Shown: positions 26,458 to 35,135 of the stretch, piece by piece
Layout of the letters: every line of letters starts with the position of its first letter
How positions within the stretch are numbered: position 1 is the stretch's first letter
Assembly (NCBI GenBank): GCA_041686855.1
Contig: JAWLDA010000001.1
Coordinates: forward strand, 516,061 to 580,060
Source: JAWLDA01 sp041686855
Lineage (GTDB): Bacteria; Bacillota; Limnochordia; DTU080; RSA5
Direction: 5' to 3'
Length of the DNA: 64,000 nt
Notes under the pieces: generated by a model
Seen by the model: only the letters and a program-made list of their open reading frames with translations
What the model was told of the DNA's origin: nothing
Database searches by the model: none
Made by a program: the position numbers and the translations under genes

Positions 26458-26976
26458 TCAAACGGTGGTCGACAGGCCTAACGCCTCTTTAAGCTCGTCG
26501 GACGAATTGGTCAACACGTCTGGATACGTGTTGAGAGCCTTAATAAGCGGCGCCTTGGAAGAGGGGCTGAGATCGGCTAAGTCGACGCCGCCTTTCACGG
26601 CCTTGCCCAACTGGTTGGCGTGATTAGCTAGGTACTTGTAGCCTTGTTTGGCTTCTTCGTCAATGATCATGCTGCTCGCCGTGGCTCCGTGGTACGTGTA
26701 CTCTCCTTTGACCGGCTTGATAAACAGCCACACGATGTCAATGCGGCGCCCGCTTGGCACCTCGTCGGCCGATTTCATCCAGGTAATCTCCTGCTCCAGC
26801 GCCGTCCGGCCGTGAGTCGCCGCCTCATCAAACCACGCACGCTCGCCGTCGATAAGGATCGCGGTCAGGACCGTCGCCTGAGCGCCCTTGCCGCCTTTAC
26901 CCGAGACGATCGGCAGTTTGTTGGGGTCGTCGTCGTAACAGTCGCTGTTCTGCACTCGACGGGTCAGCTTTACCAA
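26458..26976 (-). CDS. hypothetical protein (172 residues)
   Basis: A soluble protein without signal peptide or membrane segment. It starts at TTG (26974-26976), eight bases after AGGAGGTG, which makes it very likely real. Visible segments include a Gly/Lys-rich loop SGKGGKGAQATVLTAILIDG, an acidic-aromatic middle and a helical C-terminus. The Gly/Lys loop resembles a nucleotide-binding loop only loosely, and I do not claim it. No family is recognised. It stands alone between convergent and co-oriented genes. Confidence 0.6.
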   Translation of the reverse strand: MVKLTRRVQNSDCYDDDPNKLPIVSGKGGKGAQATVLTAILIDGERAWFDEAATHGRTALEQEITWMKSADEVPSGRRIDIVWLFIKPVKGEYTYHGATASSMIIDEEAKQGYKYLANHANQLGKAVKGGVDLADLSPSSKAPLIKALNTYPDVLTNSSDELKEALGLSTTV

Positions 26977-27020
26977 GAGTGAACACCTCCTGATGTCAAC
27001 GTATCACGAGCTCGCCACGT

Positions 27021-27863
27021 CTACTCTTGTAACACCTTAACCGGGCCTTTCACACGGACCTGGCAAGAGAGTCGGAAGCCCTTTCCTATCTCCTCGTCCA
27101 GCATATCGATCTCTTCTTGTGTCGGTTCCGATAAGTTTTCCACGCCTGCGAGGACGCGCACCATGCAGCTGTCGCACATACCTTCTCGGCAACTGTAATC
27201 GAGCTCGACCTCTCGGTCGAGGGCCGCATCGAGCATCAACTCGTCCTCTTTGAGCTCCAGCTCGTGCTCTTCGCCATCGAGGATCACCCACATCTTGAGA
27301 GGCTCTCCCTCGACTCGAGGAAGCGGCGGAATCTCGTCGGGAATCTCCACCGAAACCTTTTTCTTTTTGGTGGCGCCGCCGCCGGTAGCCACGGGTTGAG
27401 GCGCCTCAGTCTCCTCGGTCTCGACGATTTCGACGGGTTCGGGTTCGGGAACCGGGCGTGGGAAGCTCTCGGGCAACACTTCGCGCCGGTTGGCAAATCG
27501 GTAAAGTCCGACTGAGAAGAGGATGAGCGCTCCGCTCGCCCCCGCCTTAACCGCCAACGGCAACGGCGTCAAAAAGAAGCCGACGACGAAGAAGGCCAGC
27601 GAGGCGAGGAGACCCAACCCCATCAGTTTGTCATTGAAGTCAATCTGTTTTTTTAAGGGTTCGACCCGGCCGAGGACCATGGGGCGAGTGCCCGGCTTCA
27701 GCGGCTTGGCCTTGGAAAAGTCCAATCGTACCGTGCACCCTTCTGGGCAGGTGTATCGACGGACATAATGATAGAGTTGGGGTTTGTTGTCGAGTCCGAT
27801 CTTGCGGTGAAAGACGACTTCCTCTGTAAGCGGTGCGCGGCAGGTAGGACACCGTTTGGCCAT
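27021..27863 (-). CDS. membrane-anchored 2Fe-2S ferredoxin with N-terminal zinc-ribbon-like motif
   Basis: 280 residues in four parts. Residues 1-45 hold two Cys pairs (CPTCRAPL and TCPEGC) like a zinc ribbon. Two membrane helices lie at about residues 80-122. A Pro/Glu/Lys-rich linker follows. The C-terminus is a plant-type 2Fe-2S ferredoxin with YSCREGMCDSCMV and a final RLSCQV, the C-x4-C-x2-C...C cluster pattern. ATG follows AGGAGG. It would hold a one-electron carrier at the membrane; its redox partner is unknown. The architecture is unusual for a ferredoxin. Confidence 0.82.
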   Translation of the reverse strand: MAKRCPTCRAPLTEEVVFHRKIGLDNKPQLYHYVRRYTCPEGCTVRLDFSKAKPLKPGTRPMVLGRVEPLKKQIDFNDKLMGLGLLASLAFFVVGFFLTPLPLAVKAGASGALILFSVGLYRFANRREVLPESFPRPVPEPEPVEIVETEETEAPQPVATGGGATKKKKVSVEIPDEIPPLPRVEGEPLKMWVILDGEEHELELKEDELMLDAALDREVELDYSCREGMCDSCMVRVLAGVENLSEPTQEEIDMLDEEIGKGFRLSCQVRVKGPVKVLQE

Positions 27864-28064
27864 GAAACGCCGCCTCCTAGGTGCATTTAGGATGTGATCA
27901 CGTGAGGTTGTGATTCAACATAAATCATAGCATGCGCTTGTGAAAATTGCCACCCTCTAGGGCGGTTGCGTCGTCGGGGGCAGGAATTGGCCCTAGGGGA
28001 CGACAAAGTGGTACCAACGCGCCGGGCGTAGCGCCGGCATCGTGAGAGAAGGGAGTAGGAGCAG

Positions 28065-28472
28065 GTGTCTGAATGCACACACTTCTACCAACGTGTCGTG
28101 GACGCGCTTAAGGAGAACGGGATCGACGATCCCGCTGAGACCTTTTGGGCCGGAGTCTTTGTCGGTATTTGCGAGCAAGTGATGATGAAGGTGAAGCCGG
28201 CAGGCATGATGGGCTCGGAGATGCCGCGCTGCGAAGAGACGAGTAGGGTCGTCGCGGACACGTACGGCCTATACTGGACACGACTCGATCGACCGGGATC
28301 GGAGAAGTACGAAGTATGGGTGTGTCGACGCGACGACCGTACGACGATCGAAGAGCTCTCCAAGCTCCGCGAAGGGGGCATGTCCTGGGGAGAATACCAC
28401 ACCCTGCGCGGCAAGCTGTGCGGTTACTCAGAGGATCTCATTCGGGCGTACACTGAGGGCGCGTGGCCGTGA
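28065..28472 (+). CDS. hypothetical protein (135 residues)
   Basis: A soluble protein with several Cys and Met residues (SECTHF, GICEQVMMKVKPAGMMGSEM, CRRDD). It starts at GTG (28065) after GGGAGTAGGAG. No signal peptide, membrane segment or family is recognised. It converges with the FN3 lipoprotein gene, with eight bases between stops. The 200 bases upstream hold the divergent start region shared with the ferredoxin gene and show no clear element. Confidence 0.6.
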   Translation: MSECTHFYQRVVDALKENGIDDPAETFWAGVFVGICEQVMMKVKPAGMMGSEMPRCEETSRVVADTYGLYWTRLDRPGSEKYEVWVCRRDDRTTIEELSKLREGGMSWGEYHTLRGKLCGYSEDLIRAYTEGAWP

Positions 28473-28480
28473 ACCTCGCG

Positions 28481-29476
28481 TCAACCACACGACGTGGGGA
28501 CGACGATCGGTTCACTGCGAAAACTCTCGCGTCCCAGTGAGTCCACGCTCGTGACGCGTACCGATGTCTCTACTTTCGGAGTTGTGAGGAGCGCGGTGGC
28601 GCTCGGCGCTTCGACGTACACATCTTCTTTGTAGTGGTCGTACTCATCGCTGCGAGTGTACACCTGATACCCCGCAACGTTCGTTGAGGCGCTGGGCTCC
28701 CAGGTCAGAAGGATACCTTCGTCGTGGATAGCGCACTGGAGGCCTTGTGGGGTAAGCGGCATTTGAACGATCTCTGCGCGTAGGGAGGCGGATCCCAGCG
28801 CAGTATTCCACTGCACCTGCGTTGTCTTACCCGACTCGAGGCGAACGCCTTCCCAAGGACTCTCGTACAGCCGATCTGATGCGTAGAACGACTCACCGTA
28901 TGCGCCGATCGAGTACTCGTAATCGCCTGAGCTTAACTTCTTCACTCCGTGGAATACGTAGAGCTCGTCTTCGGATGGATCAAGCGTCAATGTCCCCCCG
29001 TTGCCGAATGAGACACGCACCTTCTTGACACGGTCGCGCTCGGGGAAGTCGTTAAAGTTCGCTACGATCTCCAAGGTGGCATCGATCGGTGCTACTTGGA
29101 TCTCGAGAACTGATTCTACATTCGCGTACACACGCACCGTTTCGACGGCCGCGTGTGTCAGGTCCCCCGTCGCGTCTCGTAACTCTAATGAGAAGACCCA
29201 GTCACCGATCGGAAGCGAGGTAACCTCGCCGACGAGGCCGTCCTCGGTCAGGGTTAGGGGGACGGGGCGTGACATGCCGTTGTTTTCGAGGGTAGCCGTT
29301 GGTTGCAGTTCAGCGAGGGAGACCCCTGGCGAGTAGGCCGTTATGGCGAGGTTACCCACTGCGCCGGTACGTTCGTTTGGCGCTCGAACCCCAAGTGGAC
29401 TCGGCATTGAGCAGGCGACGAGCACTGGCACGAGCGCGAGAAGAGCGAGTAACGCTTTAGGTACATGAGGCATCAT
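28481..29476 (-). CDS. lipoprotein with fibronectin type III-like C-terminal domain
   Basis: About 331 residues. The lipoprotein signal ends ALVPVLVAC, giving a lipidated Cys near residue 22. The middle is beta-rich, and the last ~90 residues read as an FN3 domain (GILLTWEPSASTNVAGYQVYT then VRVTSVDSLGRES). I choose the ATG at 29474-29476, next to AAAGGAA; the 18-residue longer frame would place charged sequence before the signal. A second ATG follows immediately. It is probably an envelope surface protein, with no enzymatic motif. Confidence 0.75.
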   Translation of the reverse strand: MMPHVPKALLALLALVPVLVACSMPSPLGVRAPNERTGAVGNLAITAYSPGVSLAELQPTATLENNGMSRPVPLTLTEDGLVGEVTSLPIGDWVFSLELRDATGDLTHAAVETVRVYANVESVLEIQVAPIDATLEIVANFNDFPERDRVKKVRVSFGNGGTLTLDPSEDELYVFHGVKKLSSGDYEYSIGAYGESFYASDRLYESPWEGVRLESGKTTQVQWNTALGSASLRAEIVQMPLTPQGLQCAIHDEGILLTWEPSASTNVAGYQVYTRSDEYDHYKEDVYVEAPSATALLTTPKVETSVRVTSVDSLGRESFRSEPIVVPTSCG

Positions 29477-29634
29477 TTCACATTCCTTTCGCCGCCTGGG
29501 CTTGGCGGGTGCTGCGGTCGGACGACTCAAGCTGGGGTGGACGTATTATAGCAGGCTTGCCCGGACTTGCTCAAAGCTCGTAATGGTCGATCTAGGGCCC
29601 TCAGCCAAGAAAAGGGAGAGGGGATTCTTTAGGG

Positions 29635-29658
29635 AAATCGGGGATAATCGCCCGATTT
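29635..29658. other. inverted repeat upstream of the 29708 gene
   Basis: aaatcggg and cccgattt flank eight bases in the region between two divergent genes. No T-run follows. It could be an operator or an RNA hairpin in the leader of the plus-strand gene. The evidence is the symmetry alone. Confidence 0.35.
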
Positions 29659-29707
29659 CAATGTGTTTCTCGGTGTTGATCTTGTCAATATAGGAGTCGA
29701 ACGAGCT

Positions 29708-30232
29708 TTGCGTCGATGGATGGTGTGGGCATACGAACGGTACATCTTTGGACGGTCGTATCGCAGGCGCGTTGAGCAGCATCGCCGGCGTTATGCAGAG
29801 GAATGGCAAAGGTTTGCCACCGCCCTGAAGGGGCTTGATACACCGTGGCGAGTAGGATCCTTTGTGCAAGCTTCGCTCGTGGAGAGCAGGCCGTTTCGCC
29901 TCTTCGAACTTCCCAATCCCCCTGCGGCCACTTGGCTTGCCGGAGAGGGGAATGCTGCCGACTTTGCGGCGCTCTCGCAAGAGGCCTTTCACCTCAATGG
30001 ACGGGAGGCTTACCTTGTCACGCTGTACCAGAGGCAGACGTACGCGCCGATGATGTGTTGTGCGATTCAAGAGGAGGATGGGGGGTGGCACCAGATTTCG
30101 ACGTTCGGCATGTTCGGCGGGTACGAAGATTTGACGGAGTTGGGAACCGACTTGTTGGATTCGTGGACGTTTTTGGTGGCCCGAGATGGAAGTCTGCGAG
30201 TTAAAGCTTTCCTTGAGAGAGAAGGTGACTGA
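29708..30232 (+). CDS. hypothetical protein (about 174 residues)
   Basis: A soluble protein with a basic aromatic N-terminus (YERYIFGRSYRRRVEQHRRRY) and a mixed alpha/beta C-terminal half. Several starts are possible. I favour TTG at 29708, ten bases after ATAGGAG; ATG at 29720 is close behind and GTG at 29663 has no ribosome site. No family is recognised. Its last 32 bases overlap the end of the convergent sigma-factor gene, an antisense overlap that could let the two transcripts influence each other. Confidence 0.6.
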   Translation: MRRWMVWAYERYIFGRSYRRRVEQHRRRYAEEWQRFATALKGLDTPWRVGSFVQASLVESRPFRLFELPNPPAATWLAGEGNAADFAALSQEAFHLNGREAYLVTLYQRQTYAPMMCCAIQEEDGGWHQISTFGMFGGYEDLTELGTDLLDSWTFLVARDGSLRVKAFLEREGD

Positions 30233-30773
30233 GTCGCTCGAGGGCGAGTCGAATGCGGCTCTTTACTGTGCCGAGAGGAATGGCCAAACGTCCGGAGGCT
30301 TCGCGGTGAGAGAGGCCGAGAAAATAGGTGAGATGGAGAACTTCGTACTGCTCGCGGGGGAGTGTTGCGAGGGCGCGGTGTACGGCTTCAGCACGCAGGC
30401 GCTCCTCGGTTTGCAAAGACGGATCCCCATCCTCTGCGTAGAGTAGGTTGGGATTAAGCTCTTGCGTGATGGGGGCCCGCCCTTTTTGGCGCAGTAAGTC
30501 TCGTGTACGGTTCTTGACGATTGCTACCAACCATGTGGAGAGAGAGCTGCGAGCCGCGTCAAAGGTGCCGGCTGCTTTCCATGCGGAGAGAAATGCGTTT
30601 TGTACGGCTTCCTCAGCCAGCTCAGGATCGCCGGACATGCGGATGGAGAACGAGTACAAAAGGCCTCCGTATCGGTCGTAAAGGTGCGCAAGCGCCTGCT
30701 CGTCGCCGTGTGAGACCGCGTCGATGAGTTCGGCGTCGGATGGGATGGTTGTCGAGGTTGCCGCGCGATCCAT
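30201..30773 (-). CDS. ECF-type RNA polymerase sigma factor
   Basis: About 190 residues. Region 2 covers ALAHLYDRYGGLLYSFS to WLVAIVKNRTRDLLR, and region 4 is a helix-turn-helix with LSHREASGRLAIPLGTVKSR. ATG at 30771-30773 follows AAGAGGCG; the ATG at 30813 has no site. No anti-sigma factor lies beside it, unlike most ECF genes, so its control is unclear. The divergent neighbours are two TolC-family genes, possible targets. Confidence 0.88.
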   Translation of the reverse strand: MDRAATSTTIPSDAELIDAVSHGDEQALAHLYDRYGGLLYSFSIRMSGDPELAEEAVQNAFLSAWKAAGTFDAARSSLSTWLVAIVKNRTRDLLRQKGRAPITQELNPNLLYAEDGDPSLQTEERLRAEAVHRALATLPREQYEVLHLTYFLGLSHREASGRLAIPLGTVKSRIRLALERLSHLLSQGKL

Positions 30774-30958
30774 GGACTTCGCCTCTTGGTACTCGGCTCG
30801 TTTATGCGCTGTCATAACTAAAGATTCTTGCGACTCTGTAGCAAACCCTTGCGAGCCCGCGCTTGTCTCCAGGCAATTTGAAGGTGATCAGCTTGAAGGC
30901 GCTTAATGAAGTATCCACGTTTCTTATACGATTTCTTATATATGAGAGGGGATTGTCG

Positions 30959-32062
30959 ATGTCGTTACTTGTCCGCGTTCGGTATCACTCAGTGGCTTTA
31001 ACGCTCCTCACCGCGCTTGGGCTCTTGTTTGCCTCGTGGCCGGCTTTGGCAGCCGAGTCCGATGCCGGGGCAGGCGCGCTCGGCGTTCAAGAAGCTGCTG
31101 AACAAGCCTTGGCGCACGACTTAGCGTCTCAGATCGCTCAGCTTAATTTGGAGAATGCGCGCATCACGTACGAGAAGAACGTGGCCCTCAACCTCTTGAG
31201 TGACTCTGCGTACAACCGGCGTTCTGCCGAGTCAAATTTGCGCACGGCCCAAATCACTTTTGCCACTCGGCAGGCGGATGTGGCGGCGAGCGCCGTGACG
31301 AGGTACTTTACACTCCTCGCAACCGAACTCGACGTGGAGATTACCGCTGCAGAGCTGGAGGTGGCTCTCCTCACGCTCGAAAGCACGCGCCGCAAGGCGA
31401 GCATGGGCACGGCCGGTCGGCTCGATCTGCTTGACGCGGAGGTGGAAGTCGGGACGGCAGAGCTTGCTGCCCGTCGTGCGGAGAAGAGTCTTCTCGAGGA
31501 GCGGGAAGCGTTCGCAATCATGTTGGGGACGACGGCTGATGCGCTGCCCGTCCTAGATAAAAAGCCAGTTCCGCCCGAGGTCTCAATCGATTTGGAGACC
31601 GCACTGGAGCGAGCGACGGACCACAGCGCCGCGCTCGTTGGAGCCGAGTCAAAGCTCGCCCTGGTGACGTTGGATCGCGAACGGGCGTTGGCAGAAGGTG
31701 TGGCTCCCCTGGACCAAGAGACGGCCGACCTAGCGGTCGAAATCGCCAAACTCGAGCTGGAGGATGCACGTCGCAACCTTCGCCTCAGTGTTGTGCGGGC
31801 TTTTGACGAAGTCGCGCGCACACGCAGTTTGCTTGAATTGGAAGAGATACAGTTTGAACTGGCCCTTGAGCGCCACTCGTTGGTACGCCAGCAATTCGAT
31901 GCAGGCCTAAAGACCCAAAGCGAATTGATTCAGGCCGACGCAACCTTGGCCGAGGCGGAGAAAGGGCGTCTCACGGCTCTGCGTAACTACTTCAGCGCCG
32001 TCTTGACGCTCCAAAAGCTCGTCGGAGGAGAGCCCTTTGGTAATGGAGCACATGAAGCTTAG
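30959..32062 (+). CDS. TolC-family outer-membrane efflux-type protein (short)
   Basis: About 367 residues with a signal peptide (residues ~10-33, ending PALAAES). The rest is almost all long alpha-helix with Ala/Leu/Glu heptads, as in the periplasmic barrel of TolC proteins. At this length it is shorter than TolC (about 430-480). ATG at 30959 follows GAGAGGGG. It overlaps the next TolC-family gene by 20 bases. Two adjacent, different OEP-like proteins suggest a hetero-oligomer or duplication. The MacA/FtsX system at 10094 could be a partner, but that is inference. Confidence 0.75.
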   Translation: MSLLVRVRYHSVALTLLTALGLLFASWPALAAESDAGAGALGVQEAAEQALAHDLASQIAQLNLENARITYEKNVALNLLSDSAYNRRSAESNLRTAQITFATRQADVAASAVTRYFTLLATELDVEITAAELEVALLTLESTRRKASMGTAGRLDLLDAEVEVGTAELAARRAEKSLLEEREAFAIMLGTTADALPVLDKKPVPPEVSIDLETALERATDHSAALVGAESKLALVTLDRERALAEGVAPLDQETADLAVEIAKLELEDARRNLRLSVVRAFDEVARTRSLLELEEIQFELALERHSLVRQQFDAGLKTQSELIQADATLAEAEKGRLTALRNYFSAVLTLQKLVGGEPFGNGAHEA

Positions 32063-33440
32063 ACGCGGTGCGCGGGGTGTGCTCGGCAGGTGGTGGGGTC
32101 TCGCCCTCGTCATTGCTCTGGCCAGTGTACCCGCTTATGCCGTTTCATCAGATCCGCTCAATCTCGAGGAGGCCGTCAATCTGGCGGTTCAGCGCTCTGA
32201 GGAGGTCGTCTCAGCAGAACGAGCGCTTCGATCCGCACAGATCGCGCTCGAAGAGGCCCGCAGCGCCTATGGAACGGGTGTGACATTGAGCGCATCCGCT
32301 GAAATTGACGAATCCCGTCGCGTGGACGCCGACGCGTCGGTACGCGCCACCGGCGCGCTGGGCGCGGGTATGTCGTGGACGGCCACGGCCTATTCCAAGC
32401 CTCCGAACTCGGACACGACAGGCAATGCGGTGTCAGTCACATACCAACTCTGGCCACCGGCAACGGATCGACGCGAGTGGACGGCGCTCGCGGGCGCCGA
32501 GCATGCAATAGCCGAGGCGCGCACAGCGCTGGCTAGGGCTAGAGCCGAGGCCGGACTCAACGCTCTCCAACTGTATCGAACACTCCAGCTTAACGTGGAA
32601 CGGCTCCGTTTGGCCGAAGCTATGCAGGATGAGGCGCGGGCGAAGCTGACGCAGGTCGAAGAGGCCATCGCGGCGGGGCGAGCATCGATGTCTGACAAGA
32701 TCAACCAGGAGATCGTTCTGCTGGAGCACCGGGAGAGTGTGGCCTCCAGGCGAGCTCAGGTGGCAAAGCTTCGGAGCCAACTCGCCCGGTTAATTGGGCG
32801 CAGGCCCGCTGAGATCGTCCTCTCCAAACTGGACGAGTCCACCTTGACCGACGTGGTTAGAGGACCTACCGATCTGCCTGACCAGGAGGAGGCGATTCAG
32901 GCCGCCGTCGCGGTCTCCGCGGACGTGAGGGCAGCGGGCAAAGCGCTAGAGGATGCGAAACAGGCGGTAGCGGCGGCACGGCGCAATTCCGGCATGAGCC
33001 TCTCGCTCAACGGACGAGTCGAGCAGGACCTGAGCGGCGAAGTTGACTGGTTGGTCGGCGTGTCCGGGAGTTACGCTCTGAGCGACGCCGGTCGGCGCCG
33101 CCGCGCAGTGGAGTCGGCCGAACTCAACCTTGAACGCGCCCAAACGGCGTATGACACGGCCATACGGTCGGTCTCCGAAGCCGTGACGGAAAGCCTGCAT
33201 TCGATCGAGAGTGCCGGCCGCTCGCTCGAGATCGCTGTTGCAGTCGAAGAGCTACGGCGGCTTGACGTCTCCGTGGCCCAGCAGCAGGCCGCCCAAGGCG
33301 TCTTATCGGAGGCGCAATTCTCCGCCCGCCGGCGATCGCTACAAGCAGCGATCCTCGACCGGGTGGCTGCTGAACTAACACTTCAGTTAGAACGCTCCCG
33401 TTTCGACCTCCTCGTGGGCCGGACTCCCGATGTGATCTAA
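32043..33440 (+). CDS. TolC-family outer-membrane efflux protein
   Basis: About 465 residues, normal TolC length. Signal peptide ends VPAYAVSS. The family repeat starts NLEEAVNLAVQRSEEVVSAER and recurs in the second half (EEAIQAAVAVSADVRAAGKALEDAK), with long helices and beta segments such as GMSLSLNGRVEQDL. ATG at 32043 lies 12 bases after GGAGGAG inside the previous gene; ATG 32052 is an alternative. It would form an outer-membrane export duct. Two strong hairpins follow the stop. Confidence 0.85.
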   Translation: MEHMKLRRGARGVLGRWWGLALVIALASVPAYAVSSDPLNLEEAVNLAVQRSEEVVSAERALRSAQIALEEARSAYGTGVTLSASAEIDESRRVDADASVRATGALGAGMSWTATAYSKPPNSDTTGNAVSVTYQLWPPATDRREWTALAGAEHAIAEARTALARARAEAGLNALQLYRTLQLNVERLRLAEAMQDEARAKLTQVEEAIAAGRASMSDKINQEIVLLEHRESVASRRAQVAKLRSQLARLIGRRPAEIVLSKLDESTLTDVVRGPTDLPDQEEAIQAAVAVSADVRAAGKALEDAKQAVAAARRNSGMSLSLNGRVEQDLSGEVDWLVGVSGSYALSDAGRRRRAVESAELNLERAQTAYDTAIRSVSEAVTESLHSIESAGRSLEIAVAVEELRRLDVSVAQQQAAQGVLSEAQFSARRRSLQAAILDRVAAELTLQLERSRFDLLVGRTPDVI

Positions 33441-33474
33441 GCGCACGAGTGGGGCGCGTTAGCAGAAGTGACAA

Positions 33475-33509
33475 AGAGCCTGCGTACCCTCTGCTGGAAC
33501 GCAGGCTCT
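33475..33509. terminator. terminator-like hairpin after TolC-family gene
   Basis: An 11-base perfect inverted repeat (agagcctgcgt / acgcaggctct) with a 13-base loop lies just after the plus-strand TolC-family stop. The following ctcgtag is not T-rich. It serves as a transcript end or stabiliser between convergent genes. Confidence 0.6.
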
Positions 33510-33526
33510 CGTAGTGTCTCGTGCGA

Positions 33527-33559
33527 GCGACGAACGATAGCTGAGCGATCGTTCGTCGC
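33527..33559. terminator. second hairpin between convergent genes
   Basis: A 12-base perfect inverted repeat (gcgacgaacgat / atcgttcgtcgc) with a nine-base loop, 18 bases from the minus-strand DUF309 gene end. On the minus strand no strict T-run follows. Together with the hairpin at 33475 it separates two convergent operons. Confidence 0.6.
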
Positions 33560-33577
33560 AAGGGGATTGATTCTGAT

Positions 33578-33991
33578 TTACTCTTTCAAAACGAGTTGAA
33601 TCTGCGGCATCTCTTCTGTCGGTGACAACTCGCCCGCTTCTTTCGCCCTGCGTGCCACCTGGTTGCACGCTTCAATCTCGTCGAGGAGTCTTTCGACGTC
33701 GAGCCCTTTGTGGAGCGGCGCGTAATTCTTTAACAAATTATAGGCGGACGCAAAGAGGTCTTCAGTCCAGAACGCGTTGCCGGTGCTCCAATGTTGGTAG
33801 GCGCCGGCCAACTGGATGAGCCCTTTGTAAAAACGATTGCTCACATTTGCCTGCCATAAGGGCATAAGCGTCTGGTTGCTCAGCTCGTACTGCCTGTCGT
33901 TGAATAGCGATACAAAGCTGAGGTACTCAGGGTCGAGGGATGGTGATTCGTTGTGGGCGTTCACGGGTGCCGGCACACTCCTAGCGTCCAA
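33578..33991 (-). CDS. DUF309 family protein
   Basis: About 137 residues, all-helical. The pattern FNDRQYELSNQTLMPLW, then FYKGLIQLAGAYQHWSTGN and ASAYNLLKNYAP, matches DUF309 proteins, whose function is unknown. The TTG at 33989-33991 overlaps the upstream gene by 11 bases; a GTG at 33964 lies 13 bases after AGGAG and may be the true start. It probably forms an operon with the DUF59 gene just upstream. Confidence 0.75.
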   Translation of the reverse strand: MDARSVPAPVNAHNESPSLDPEYLSFVSLFNDRQYELSNQTLMPLWQANVSNRFYKGLIQLAGAYQHWSTGNAFWTEDLFASAYNLLKNYAPLHKGLDVERLLDEIEACNQVARRAKEAGELSPTEEMPQIQLVLKE

Positions 33992-34280
33992 AGATCCACC
34001 GGAGCTCTTCGCGCATCTTGTCGGGGCCCCACGGAGGACTAAAGACCAAGTTTACCTGGGCTTCGTCGACTTCCTCAAGCGACTCGACTGCGGCTTTGGC
34101 CTCCGCGACCATTTGTGGACCGACGGGGCAGCCCATTGAAGTGAGAGTCATGGTGACGTTGACGGAGTTCCCTTCGACCAGGACGTCGTAGACCAGGCCG
34201 AGATCGACGATGTTAAACCCGAGCTCGGGATCGTTTACGGCAGAGAGCGCTTCTCGTACTTGCTCTTCGGTAACGGCCAT
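33981..34280 (-). CDS. MIP18/DUF59 family Fe-S cluster assembly factor (SufT/PaaD-like)
   Basis: 99 residues: VNDPELGFNIVDLGLVYDV at the N-terminus and TLTSMGCPVGPQM with the conserved Cys, both hallmarks of DUF59. These proteins help mature Fe-S proteins. ATG follows GGGAGG. sufB lies 850 bases away on the other strand, and a Rieske ferredoxin and ErpA/IscA protein are also in the window, which fits an Fe-S role. Confidence 0.88.
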   Translation of the reverse strand: MAVTEEQVREALSAVNDPELGFNIVDLGLVYDVLVEGNSVNVTMTLTSMGCPVGPQMVAEAKAAVESLEEVDEAQVNLVFSPPWGPDKMREELRWIFGR

Positions 34281-34355
34281 TATTGGACCGCCTCCCCGTG
34301 CAAAGTTGTCTCATACTAAAGCTTACATGAATCACCAGCAGTATTGCAAGGCTCT

Positions 34356-34898
34356 CTAACGGTACACCGGCGTGGGAAAACGGGCGCGGATCAACTCGAG
34401 AAAGCCGGGCCAATCGGGTACACGTGGGCAATCGACACCTTCGTTGTAGCGGTACGCCATTGCGACCGATAGACCGTACGGTTGAAACGCTTCAAGGTTG
34501 TGCGGCGCGTCGTCAAACAACACATCCCCGCGTACCAACGCCTTGCGGTGCGCGAATACAATATTCTCTTGGGGCAGGAAGGGGAGGTGCTCCCGCACCC
34601 ACTCAATCTTCTCCTTGTGCCCGTTCTTTGCCGACGTGACGATCACGATGTCGTGATCGTCGTCGACGAGCGTCCGGACGCTATCCACCGCATGGGGGAG
34701 CGGCTCGAGGTCGCGAAAGAATCCCGGTTGGGATAGGTACTTGTAGACCGCTTTGCCCGCACGGGCGTATCGGTGGGGTCCCCACGTCTTGAGCGCGTTA
34801 GGCTCGAGCGTATCTTGATACTCGCGATTGTACGCCGTCAGCCATTTCCCGAGTAGGTTACAAAGGACTCCGTCCATATCCACGAGGATGCGAGCCAC
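34356..34898 (-). CDS. HAD-family 5'(3')-deoxyribonucleotidase-like phosphatase (NT5C)
   Basis: 180 residues. The start is GTG at 34896-34898 directly after GGAGGAGGAG; the much longer frame (to 35096) has no ribosome site. HAD motifs are RILVDMDGVLCN (catalytic D-x-D), IVTSAKNGHKEKIEW and VLFDDAPHNLEAF. The NT5C group removes phosphate from (deoxy)nucleoside monophosphates; here it may be house-cleaning or salvage. It is transcribed alone, divergent from sufB. Confidence 0.85.
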   Translation of the reverse strand: MARILVDMDGVLCNLLGKWLTAYNREYQDTLEPNALKTWGPHRYARAGKAVYKYLSQPGFFRDLEPLPHAVDSVRTLVDDDHDIVIVTSAKNGHKEKIEWVREHLPFLPQENIVFAHRKALVRGDVLFDDAPHNLEAFQPYGLSVAMAYRYNEGVDCPRVPDWPGFLELIRARFPTPVYR

Positions 34899-35135
34899 GA
34901 CTCCTCCTCCTTGCTTGAAATCTCGATTGTTAAACGGGTTGCCGCGTCTGGTAGGAATACCCACCGAGATCTGGGCAACCTTGACGTTTGCAGTAGAAAG
35001 ATTTACCCTATAACTATACGCGTGGAGGGACTCCGCTTTAGGGCGACGCCTATTACGCTTACCTGTTTCGGGTTCGATTATCCCGCATGGATGCACTGAA
35101 GTGATGCGGATACATTAGGGAGGTTGCGACGAGAT

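Noticed and set aside
26458..26976. P-loop nucleotide-binding site in the 172-residue hypothetical protein
   Set aside because: SGKGGKGA resembles a Gly-rich loop but lacks the GxxxxGK[ST] spacing.
29661..29693. Ten-codon leader peptide before the 29708 gene
   Set aside because: ATG at 29661 has no ribosome site, and the short frame has no runs of a single amino acid that would indicate attenuation.
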